Below, in pieces: positions 1 through 6,723 of a stretch of DNA of 32,261 nucleotides; position 1 is the stretch's first letter; each line of letters begins with the position of its first letter. The DNA comes from CAZDUS01 sp964609375 (GTDB lineage: Bacteria > Verrucomicrobiota > Kiritimatiellia > CAIKKV01 > CAITUY01), in assembly GCA_964609375.1 (NCBI GenBank), contig CAZSSA010000014.1, positions 1-32,261 of the forward strand, in the 5' to 3' direction. Made by a program: the position numbers and the translations under genes. Below the pieces are notes generated by a model that was given only the letters and a program-made list of their open reading frames with translations, did not search any database and was not told the DNA's origin.

Positions 1-882
1 CAGATGATCGAGGAGTGCATGGTGGCGGCCAATGAGGCGGTTGACCGGGAGTTGAGTAACCGGGGAGTCAAGTTGATTCACCGTCTCCACGAGCCGCCGG
101 CCGAAGACAAGTTGTTGCTCCTGAGGGAGGAGCTTAAGGATATGGGGTATCAGCCGGGTGATCTTCGTCCGCGGGGCAGCCTGATGCAATTTGTGCGGCG
201 GATCAAGGATACGCCGTTGGCGCACAGTGCCCAGATGGCGATCTTGCGCAGCATGAAGAGAGCCATTTATTCCTCCAAGGAGGGCGGGCATTTCGGGTTG
301 GCCAAGAAATACTACGCGCATTTTACATCGCCTATCCGACGCTATCCCGATTTGGTGATTCACCGGTTGCTGGCGGCGGCGCTGGAAAAGCGGCCTACGC
401 CTTATAAGCCGGATGAGTTGGAGCGGATTTCCCTGCACTGTTCCGAGACGGAGCAGCAGGCGGAGCAGGCGGAGCGGGATTTACTGGAGATTAAGAAGTA
501 CAGGTTCCTTTTACAGCAACTGGATGCAGGAAAGCCATTGGTGTATGACGCCGTGGTGGTCAAGGTGGCCAACTTCGGGTTGTTTGTGGAACTTGGCGAT
601 TTGGACGTGCAGGGGTTGGTGCATGTTTCCACTCTGTCGGAAACATTCGTGCGGTTTGATCCGGGCGCCAAGGCGTTGCGGGTAGGCAAGGATGCCTACA
701 AAGTGGGAACGAAGGTTCGGGTTTATGCGGCGCGGGTTGATTTTGACAAGCGGCGTATTGATTTTGTTCCAGCCAAGGAGCAGCCCAAGGAGAAAGAGAG
801 CGGCAGCGGTGGCAAGCGGAAGGGTGAGTCCGGACAGCAAGGGGCAGGGCGAAGCGGCAGGGGGCGGCGGCATCGGAGGTAG
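1..882 (+). CDS. rnr: Ribonuclease R, C-terminal part (5' end outside window)
   Basis: This is the 3' end of a gene for RNase R, a processive 3'-to-5' hydrolytic exoribonuclease that degrades structured RNA. The frame is open at base 1, so the start lies upstream. Visible are the end of the RNB catalytic domain, with the family signature FTSPIRRYPDLVIHRLL around residues 104-120 of the visible part. A C-terminal S1 RNA-binding domain follows, starting near YDAVVVKVANFGLFVELGD at about 181-199. A basic, Gly/Ser/Arg-rich tail ends the protein at TAG 880-882. The S1 domain and basic tail favour RNase R over RNase II. No terminator is obvious; a G-rich repeat-bearing spacer follows. I am sure of the family, but the catalytic aspartates lie outside the window. 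Confidence 0.95.
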   Translation, partial: QMIEECMVAANEAVDRELSNRGVKLIHRLHEPPAEDKLLLLREELKDMGYQPGDLRPRGSLMQFVRRIKDTPLAHSAQMAILRSMKRAIYSSKEGGHFGLAKKYYAHFTSPIRRYPDLVIHRLLAAALEKRPTPYKPDELERISLHCSETEQQAEQAERDLLEIKKYRFLLQQLDAGKPLVYDAVVVKVANFGLFVELGDLDVQGLVHVSTLSETFVRFDPGAKALRVGKDAYKVGTKVRVYAARVDFDKRRIDFVPAKEQPKEKESGSGGKRKGESGQQGAGRSGRGRRHRR

Positions 883-895
883 GGGGGGAGGGGAA

Positions 896-916
896 GGGTT
901 CAGGGTTCGGGGGTCA
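896..916 (+). repeat. Three tandem GGGTTCA-like heptamers downstream of rnr
   Basis: Three consecutive 7-base units (GGGTTCA, GGGTTCG, GGGGTCA) lie in the rnr/DUF3108 spacer. The same motif recurs at 3255-3275 and, inverted, at 3409-3422. All copies are intergenic. Their function is unknown. Confidence 0.6.
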
Positions 917-949
917 GGAAGGTTCCAGACCATAGACCTTTTTGAGGGC

Positions 950-967
950 GCCGATGAAGACATCGGC
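950..967 (+). other. Perfect 7-bp hairpin upstream of the DUF3108-like gene
   Basis: GCCGATG (950-956) pairs with CATCGGC (961-967) across a four-base AAGA loop. The hairpin ends 17 bases before the ATG at 985. No T-tract follows, so it is not a typical intrinsic terminator. It might affect translation start or mark an mRNA end. The pairing is directly visible; a role is inference. Confidence 0.5.
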
Positions 968-984
968 TACTACACTACATTGGA

Positions 985-2088
985 ATGAGGGTGGATGTGA
1001 TTAGTCGAAAAGTGTTGATGATGGGTTTGATTGGACTCGCGATGGTGACGATGGCGGGGGGTGTTTTAGGGGCGGAGTCGGTTGCGGAGATGGAAAAACG
1101 GTTTACGGCGGATGCGGCGCCGATCCGGATGACGTATGACATCACCTACCGGTTTCTTGGCCTGGAATTGGGGTTCCTTGGCCGGATGGAGATGGTGACC
1201 TCGACGGGGAAATGGAGACACCGGATTACCGACACGGAGGTTCCTGCGGCCTTCATTGATGTGCGGGTTCGCTCCAAGGATTGCCTTAGCGGGGCGGGAG
1301 GACGGACGCGGATTAATGACCGCATCGTGGCGGTGCTTGAACTGCCGAGCATGAATGCCCTGGTGTTTGCCAAGGAGACGGATGAGCGATTGAGGCCGGT
1401 GTTTGGCCGGACATCGGTGAGCCATGCCATATCGAGCTATGATACGCAATCCGGCAATCTTCAATATTTCCGGAATAATTTTATTACGGGGAATGTCAGC
1501 ACAAATCTTACGGCGCCCGAGGCGATTTATGAACTCAGCAGGAAAATAGGCGGGATCATGAGTTTTCTGGCGGCGAGCTATTTGCAGGATCCTTCGGCTG
1601 TGTTACAGGCGGATGCTGGAAAGATAGCGGTGAATCTTGATGGCCAGGTGGTCAAGTTGGAGTTGCTCACGAAACCCGCAAAGAGTCCTGTATGTCTGGA
1701 TCGGCAGCGATTGAAGTCACTGCAGATTGAGACGGCGATGGAACGTGGGGCGCCGGTCCGGGCGCGGGAGTTTCATGCGTGGGGGATGTTGTTCAAGGAT
1801 TTGGCGGTGGTGGTCGGGGATGATGGGTTGAAGCAAGCGGCGGCGACGGCCCCGGTGAATGCGGTTGTTCCCCTTGTCATGGACTATGAACTGGCGTTGG
1901 GATCAGTGCGGGTGGTGATGAAGAGCAGTGAAGTGGGAGAGAGGTCATCCGTGTTGTCGGCCGTTCCGGAAGGTCCAGAACCGGTGGGCGAGAAACACCC
2001 CGCTACAAGCGATCGCCTCAGCGCCAACTTTGGCCAGGAAGGGGCCGGTTCCCAGCCGGTTGCTCAAGAACCACACCGACAGCTCTGA
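985..2088 (+). CDS. Secreted DUF3108-like protein with an extended C-terminus
   Basis: A 367-residue protein with an N-terminal hydrophobic signal segment (about residues 10-30, ending VLGA). It is therefore probably exported to the periplasm. The body starts with TYDITYRFLGLELGFLGRM and ends in a GSVRV strand near residue 314. This recalls DUF3108 proteins, whose function is poorly known. The match is by eye and only moderate. The last 47 codons (1945-2085) are antisense to the GtrA gene, and the DUF3108-like part finishes just before that point, so the tail is probably a read-through extension after stop loss. The start is uncertain: ATG 985 has no Shine-Dalgarno sequence, while GTG 997 has GAGG at 988-991 and ATG 1018/1021 are also in frame. 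Confidence 0.7.
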   Translation: MRVDVISRKVLMMGLIGLAMVTMAGGVLGAESVAEMEKRFTADAAPIRMTYDITYRFLGLELGFLGRMEMVTSTGKWRHRITDTEVPAAFIDVRVRSKDCLSGAGGRTRINDRIVAVLELPSMNALVFAKETDERLRPVFGRTSVSHAISSYDTQSGNLQYFRNNFITGNVSTNLTAPEAIYELSRKIGGIMSFLAASYLQDPSAVLQADAGKIAVNLDGQVVKLELLTKPAKSPVCLDRQRLKSLQIETAMERGAPVRAREFHAWGMLFKDLAVVVGDDGLKQAAATAPVNAVVPLVMDYELALGSVRVVMKSSEVGERSSVLSAVPEGPEPVGEKHPATSDRLSANFGQEGAGSQPVAQEPHRQL

Positions 2089-2343
2089 TATGGCATAGGC
2101 GCCAAGCCATGTCATCCAGAACCGCAGGAACTGGGTTCCCGTTCCTGCCCTTTGCCCGCGTTCGAAGGTCCACAGTTTGTTCCCGGCGAAGCTGAACAGG
2201 CCCCCGGCGGGGCGGCTGATCAAGTTGGCCGTCAGGGGTGACAATCCGGCGAATCGAATCAATAAGCCGTAAAGGCAGAAGTCGGTCATGGCGGAGCCTA
2301 CTCCCACGGTGAGGTAGCGGCGAAGTTGAGTGAGAAGTTTCAT
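1945..2343 (-). CDS. GtrA-family membrane protein
   Basis: A 132-residue protein of the GtrA/DPMS-type small membrane family. Members are thought to flip or present polyprenyl-phosphate-linked sugars for cell-surface glycan modification. Four hydrophobic segments lie at about 10-32, 37-58, 72-95 and 100-121. The paired family signatures NKLWTF (55-60) and HRFWTF (120-125) are both present, and the length is typical. The 3' part (residues about 86-132, including the fourth helix and second signature) overlaps the convergent DUF3108-like gene, which supports this strand as the genuine coding one. The ATG at 2343 has no strong ribosome binding site. No glycosyltransferase partner lies beside it. 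Confidence 0.9.
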   Translation of the reverse strand: MKLLTQLRRYLTVGVGSAMTDFCLYGLLIRFAGLSPLTANLISRPAGGLFSFAGNKLWTFERGQRAGTGTQFLRFWMTWLGAYAISELSVWFLSNRLGTGPFLAKVGAEAIACSGVFLAHRFWTFRNGRQHG

Positions 2344-2406
2344 GTGAGGTCATGTCCTGATGCCTGTAAACGATGCGCTAAAGTACGCAGGAAATCAATG
2401 TGTTGT

Positions 2407-2420
2407 TTATTTGCAAATAA
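2407..2420. promoter_or_regulatory. 14-bp perfect AT-rich palindrome between gtrA-like gene and rlmB
   Basis: TTATTTGCAAATAA is a perfect 14-bp palindrome in the 123-base divergent spacer, about 47 bases before the rlmB ATG and 64 before the gtrA-like ATG. In otherwise GC-rich DNA it stands out as a candidate operator for a dimeric regulator. It also overlaps a TAATAT (2418-2423) that could serve as a -10 element for rlmB. The palindrome is seen; the role is inferred. Confidence 0.4.
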
Positions 2421-2466
2421 TATGTTGGTGTTGAATCCATGGCGGGGTCTCGGTAGTCTTCGGCGC

Positions 2467-3216
2467 ATGACAACGCATGAGATAGTATTTGGACGGCAGC
2501 CGGTCAGCGAAATGCTGCGGGCTGGACGGCGTACGGTTAAACGATTAATGATGGCGGATAATGTCAGGCGCTCGGCTGCCATGATCGTTAAGCTTGAAAA
2601 GATGGCGGAGAAATTGTCGCTGAAAATCGAGCCGATGTACCTGCGGGATATGGATTGCCTCTGCCATAACGGGAATCACCAGGGGGTGGCAGCCGAGGTC
2701 TCGGAATATCCCTATGTGGAGTGGCTGGCCATGAGGGAGGAGGCACTGGCCCGGAAAAAGCCGTCATTATTCCTGCTGGTGGATCATGTGCAGGATCCGC
2801 AGAATCTGGGCTCGATGATACGCTCGGCGGATGTGGCAGGAGTTAATGGTGTGGTGATCCCGGCACATCGGGCGGCGGCGGTGACTCCGGCGGTGGTACG
2901 GGCCTCGGCAGGCGCGGCGGAACATATGCGGGTGGCACTGGTGAGTAATCTTTCCAATGTGGTACGCGATCTGAAGGAGGATAATGTTCGCGTGGCGGGG
3001 CTGGAAGGGTCAAGCGAAGCGTCGTTGTATTATGCGGCTGATTTGTCGGGGTCTGTGGCGCTGGTGATCGGGAGTGAGGATGAGGGACTGAGCCGGTTGA
3101 TCCGGGATTTGTGCGACGTGTTGATCCGGATTCCGATGTACGGGCGGGTGGGGTCGTTGAATGCGGCGGTGGCGGCGGCAATTGCGTTGTTTGAGGTGAA
3201 GCGGCAGCAGGGGTAG
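2467..3216 (+). CDS. rlmB: 23S rRNA 2'-O-ribose methyltransferase, RlmB/TrmH (SpoU) family
   Basis: A 249-residue SpoU-class SAM-dependent methyltransferase, most like RlmB, which methylates the 2'-O of a guanosine in domain V of 23S rRNA. The N-terminal substrate-binding domain begins EIVFGRQPVSEML (5-17) and includes NHQGVAAEV (70-78). The knotted SPOUT domain carries motif 1 (DHVQDPQNLGSMIRSAD, 106-122), motif 2 (ALVIGSEDEGLS) and motif 3 (IPMYGRVGSLNAAVAAAIAL). The frame stays open back to 2326, but ATG 2467 matches the usual family start, and the longer version would add a Cys/Arg-rich stretch with no family counterpart. No clear Shine-Dalgarno precedes 2467. The substrate (RlmB rather than another TrmH-family member) is inferred. 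Confidence 0.9.
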   Translation: MTTHEIVFGRQPVSEMLRAGRRTVKRLMMADNVRRSAAMIVKLEKMAEKLSLKIEPMYLRDMDCLCHNGNHQGVAAEVSEYPYVEWLAMREEALARKKPSLFLLVDHVQDPQNLGSMIRSADVAGVNGVVIPAHRAAAVTPAVVRASAGAAEHMRVALVSNLSNVVRDLKEDNVRVAGLEGSSEASLYYAADLSGSVALVIGSEDEGLSRLIRDLCDVLIRIPMYGRVGSLNAAVAAAIALFEVKRQQG

Positions 3217-3254
3217 GGGTGGGGGGGGATAATTATGAAGGATGAATGGGGGGA

Positions 3255-3275
3255 GGGTTCAGGGTTCGGGGTTCA
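3255..3275 (+). repeat. Three tandem GGGTTCA/G heptamers downstream of rlmB
   Basis: Units GGGTTCA, GGGTTCG and GGGTTCA stand head to tail. This is the same unit series as at 896-916, and again lies just downstream of a + strand gene. Inverted copies occur at 3409-3422, at the other side of the same spacer. Confidence 0.6.
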
Positions 3276-3280
3276 GGGGG

Positions 3281-3308
3281 GAATGGTTGATGGGGAATGG
3301 TTGATGGG
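3281..3308 (+). repeat. Tandem duplication of a 14-base unit
   Basis: The unit GAATGGTTGATGGG occurs twice without a gap (3281-3294 and 3295-3308), directly after the heptamer cluster. It is a perfect direct repeat, suggestive of slippage or a repeat-array remnant. Confidence 0.7.
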
Positions 3309-3408
3309 GGGAGGGGGAAGAAGTCGGAATTCAGAACTTGGGTCACGAAGAGAGCGATGGGGGATTGGGGGAAAGTTGCGGCGCATAGCGCCCCTATCAC
3401 GGAAAATG

Positions 3409-3422
3409 TGAACTCTGAACCC
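3409..3422 (-). repeat. Inverted GGGTTCA-type units next to the mfd stop
   Basis: TGAACTC and TGAACCC (3409-3422) read on the minus strand as GGGTTCA followed by GAGTTCA. They are inverted relative to 3255-3275, so the rlmB/mfd spacer is bracketed by oppositely oriented copies. The spacer between also holds a small GGCGC/GCGCC hairpin at 3380-3392. Confidence 0.5.
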
Positions 3423-3426
3423 TATA

Positions 3427-6400
3427 TTACTCGTGTTTTGGCATTCGCCGGATGTGGGCCAGGAGTTCTTCCAGTCGGGCGTTGGGCGATGATGCTTTCA
3501 GGCGAGGGAAACGGCTGTCGTGCATCAGATAGTTTTCGCCCCGTTTGAGCATGACTTTGTCGTCTTCCACCTTCACGGAGGCAATGCCGCGTTCAGCGGC
3601 CACAATTCGCAGCTCTGTAAGCTTTAGCAGGCGGTCACACTCGGGCGGAATGGGGCCGAAACGGTCGCGGAAGGCTTTGCTCAGGGCACGGACTTCCTTG
3701 ACGAACCCTGCCTCGGCGATACGACGATACATGCTGACACGGAGGCGTTCATCCTCGATGTAGGTTACAGGGATGATGGCGACGTGCGAGGCTCCGGCGT
3801 CGGATGGGGAGAGACTGATGAAGTCGAGCATGACATCCACATCAATGACTGGAGGGAGGGGTTCGCCTTTCTTCTGGGCGATGGTGCGGCGGAGGAGTTG
3901 GCAGTAGAGTCCGAAGCCGACGGCGGCGATGTGCCCGCTTTGCTCGGCCCCCAGCAAGTTGCCGGCGCCGCGGATTTCGAGGTCGCGCATGGCGAGCCGG
4001 AAGCCGGCACCGGCGCCGGAGTATTGCTTGATGGCCTGGATGCGGCGGCGGGCAAGCGGGTCGATGTGTGCCTGAGTGGGGAGAAGCATGTAGGCATAGG
4101 CCTTTTGCTTGGAGCGGCCCACGCGGCCGCGGAGTTGGTACAGTTCGGCAAGACCGAAGCGATCGGCGCGGTCGATGAGGATGGTGTTGGCATTGGGGAT
4201 ATCCAAGCCGCTCTCGATGATGGTGGTGCAGAGCAGGACATCGAACTCGTTGGCGGCGAACCGGCGCATGACGTCGGACAGGTCGCCCGGGGACATCTGG
4301 CCGTGGGCGATTTCGAAAGAGGCTTCGGGGACGAGTCGTTGCAGGTGATCCTGGAGCCGGGTGATGGTGCGGACACGGTTGTGGAGGAAGAAGACCTGGC
4401 CCTCGCGGTTCAGTTCCCGCAGGATGGCCTCGCGTATGACGTGGTCGGCGGCGGGGGTGACGATGGTTTCCACGGCAAGGCGGTCCTGGGGAGGGGTCTG
4501 GATGGTGCTTAGGTCACGGGCCCCGGTGAGGCTCATGTAGAGGGTGCGGGGGATGGGGGTGGCGGTGAGGGTCAGGACGTCCACCATGCGCCGGATATGC
4601 TTGAAGCGTTCCTTGTGGAGGACGCCAAATCGCTGTTCCTCGTCGATGATGACGAGGCCGAGATCCTTGAAGACGATGGTTGGCTGGATCAGGGAGTGGG
4701 TGCCGATGACGATATCCACGGTGCCGTCGGCCAGTCCGGCAACGATACTGATATTTTCCCCGCGGGTTCCGAAGCGGCTGAGCATCTCGATGCGGACCGG
4801 GAATGGGGCGATGCGTTCGGTGAAGGTCTGGAAGTGCTGCTGGGCAAGCACGGTGGTGGGGACGAGGACGGCGACCTGCTTGCCTGCCATGACGGCTTTA
4901 AAGGCGGCCCGCACGGCAACTTCTGTTTTTCCGTAGCCGGCATCGCCGCAGAGCAGGCGATCCATAGGGCGGGTGGTTTCCATGTCGTGCTTAACTTCGC
5001 GGATGGCGGAGTTCTGGTCGTCGGTTTCCTGATAGGGGAAGGCGGTTTCCAATTCGTGTTGCCACGGGGCATCGGGTGGGTGGGCAAAGCCTTCCTGTGC
5101 ATCGCGGGCGGCCTGGGTTTCGAGCAGGCTGGCCGCCAAGTCCTGCACGGCGGATTCCGCGGCCTGTTTTTCGCGGGACCAGCGTTTGCCGCCCAGTTGG
5201 TGAAGCGGGGTGGTGCGTTTACCGACGCCGACGTATCGGGTTAGCAGGTGGGCCTGAGCCACGGGGACATAGAGCTTGGCTTCGTCGGCGTACTCGATGG
5301 CGAGGGCTTCCTGAAGTTGGCCGGCGACAGTGATTTCGCGGAGTCCGAGATAGCGACCGACACCGTGCTCGACATGGACAACCAAGTCGCCCGGCTCCAT
5401 ATCGGTCCAGTCGGTCACGCGGGTGCCGGTGGTTCGGGACTGGCGGCCTGGTAGTGAGTGCTTCCGTTGGAGTTTGCGACCATAGATGTCAGGCTCGGCC
5501 ACGACGATGAGCGGGGGATCGTGACAGATAAAGCCGCCGGTTAGCGGACCGATTTCGATACGGGCGTGGGTCTCGGCGAGGAGGGTGCCGTAGAGTTCGG
5601 AAAAGCGGTCCTGGGTTCCCTTGGTATCGAAGAAGATGGTGATGGGTGCTTTTCCGCCGGCCTGGTCAGGAAGCGATTGCAGGAAGCGGCGGCGGGAGGT
5701 TTCGAGGGCGTCGGGGTGAAGGCCATGCCGGCCTGAGATGGAAACGACAGGCTGGATGGGTTCGATGCCGAGGTCGATGGTGTCGCAGGCGTCGTTTGGC
5801 CGGGACCGGATGAATATCTGGCGGGTGGTGGGGCGGGCGAAGAGGGCGGCCTGGATGGCGTCGAAGGAGGTGGTGAAGCCGGTGGTCTTCGATTCGCGCA
5901 AGGTAGCTTCATAGACTCCGGCGTGTTGGAGGATGGCGTCCGGATCCGACCAGATGACGAGGGCATTGTGTGGGACGACATCAAGGAAGGAGGCCCGGTT
6001 GTTGGAGTTGGCGCGCATGAGCCGCCACTCGCCCGGGGGGGGTAAGAGGGCGGATTCGACGGGAGAAATAGAACGTTGCTCCAAGGGGTCGAACTGACGG
6101 ATGGTCTCGACGTCGCTGCCGAAGAATTCGATGCGGAGGGGGTAGGTTGAGGGGAGGGGCCAAACGTCGAGGATGCCGCCACGCAGGGAGGCTTCGCCGG
6201 GGGCTTGCACTTCCGGGCCGAAGGTGTAGCCGGATGCTTCAAGGCGTGTGGCGAGATCATCGGGGGCAATGGTGTTGCCGGGGCGGAGGGAGAGGTGGTG
6301 GGCCTGCAAGGCGGAGCGGGAGAGGGTGAGTTCCATGAGGGCCTGTCCACAGGTGGCAACCAGGCGGGGGGTGGAGACGGATAGGGCGTTCAGGGTTTCC

Positions 6401-6723
6401 AGACGCATGCTGACGGTGGATTGTTCAGGGGGGGGGGTGCGTTCACCGGGGATGACTTCCCAACTGGGGAAGATGAGGGGAGGGGGGATGCCCGGGGGGG
6501 GGAGGGTGAGAAGATTGCGGATCATGGCATCGAGTGTGCGGGGGCCGTCGGCAACCCAGACCACGGTCCGTCCGGAGGCGCGCAGCAGTTCCCAGGCGAT
6601 CCATGCCTCGGCAGCAGGGGGGAGGTCGGGGATGAAGACGGGAAGGGTGCCTTTATAGACGGGGAGTATCCGTTCCCGGAGGCGTGATTGAATGCTGGTA
6701 TCCCAGACCACCATACGGTTCAC
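3427..6723 (-). CDS. mfd: Transcription-repair coupling factor Mfd
   Basis: A 1098-residue ATP-dependent translocase that displaces stalled RNA polymerase at DNA lesions and recruits UvrA; the length is usual for Mfd. The UvrB-homology module covers about 20-340 (RGGILDVWP near 181). The CarD-like RNA polymerase interaction domain is at about 442-500 (GDLVVHVEHGVGRYLGL). The RecG-like motor has Walker A GDAGYGKTE (593-601), DEEQRFG (694-700), LTATPIPRTLYMSL (718-731) and RGRVGRS. A TRCF C-terminal domain ends the protein. The start is GTG 6723, whose GTGA overlaps the rpoN stop, with AAGAAG five bases upstream; ATG 6714 is an in-frame alternative. It is translationally coupled to rpoN. Confidence 0.98.
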   Translation of the reverse strand: MNRMVVWDTSIQSRLRERILPVYKGTLPVFIPDLPPAAEAWIAWELLRASGRTVVWVADGPRTLDAMIRNLLTLPPPGIPPPLIFPSWEVIPGERTPPPEQSTVSMRLETLNALSVSTPRLVATCGQALMELTLSRSALQAHHLSLRPGNTIAPDDLATRLEASGYTFGPEVQAPGEASLRGGILDVWPLPSTYPLRIEFFGSDVETIRQFDPLEQRSISPVESALLPPPGEWRLMRANSNNRASFLDVVPHNALVIWSDPDAILQHAGVYEATLRESKTTGFTTSFDAIQAALFARPTTRQIFIRSRPNDACDTIDLGIEPIQPVVSISGRHGLHPDALETSRRRFLQSLPDQAGGKAPITIFFDTKGTQDRFSELYGTLLAETHARIEIGPLTGGFICHDPPLIVVAEPDIYGRKLQRKHSLPGRQSRTTGTRVTDWTDMEPGDLVVHVEHGVGRYLGLREITVAGQLQEALAIEYADEAKLYVPVAQAHLLTRYVGVGKRTTPLHQLGGKRWSREKQAAESAVQDLAASLLETQAARDAQEGFAHPPDAPWQHELETAFPYQETDDQNSAIREVKHDMETTRPMDRLLCGDAGYGKTEVAVRAAFKAVMAGKQVAVLVPTTVLAQQHFQTFTERIAPFPVRIEMLSRFGTRGENISIVAGLADGTVDIVIGTHSLIQPTIVFKDLGLVIIDEEQRFGVLHKERFKHIRRMVDVLTLTATPIPRTLYMSLTGARDLSTIQTPPQDRLAVETIVTPAADHVIREAILRELNREGQVFFLHNRVRTITRLQDHLQRLVPEASFEIAHGQMSPGDLSDVMRRFAANEFDVLLCTTIIESGLDIPNANTILIDRADRFGLAELYQLRGRVGRSKQKAYAYMLLPTQAHIDPLARRRIQAIKQYSGAGAGFRLAMRDLEIRGAGNLLGAEQSGHIAAVGFGLYCQLLRRTIAQKKGEPLPPVIDVDVMLDFISLSPSDAGASHVAIIPVTYIEDERLRVSMYRRIAEAGFVKEVRALSKAFRDRFGPIPPECDRLLKLTELRIVAAERGIASVKVEDDKVMLKRGENYLMHDSRFPRLKASSPNARLEELLAHIRRMPKHE

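Noticed and set aside
910..990. Short minus-strand reading frame with the protein-like stretch ADVFIGALKKVYG
   Set aside because: It is only 26 codons between two stops, has no start codon or ribosome binding site, and overlaps the GGGTTCA repeat and the hairpin. It may be a remnant, but this cannot be supported.
2326..2466. N-terminal extension of rlmB from ATG 2326
   Set aside because: The added 47 residues have no family counterpart and would cover the AT-rich palindrome and the gtrA-like start region. ATG 2467 gives the normal RlmB start.
3380..3392. GGCGC-ATA-GCGCC hairpin as a terminator for mfd
   Set aside because: The stem is only 5 bp with a 3-base loop. The bases after it on the minus strand (GCAACTTTCCC) contain no real T-tract.
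3784..5454. Long + strand open frames across mfd
   Set aside because: They are antisense shadows of the strongly conserved Mfd frame, produced by GC-rich codon bias. They have no family resemblance.
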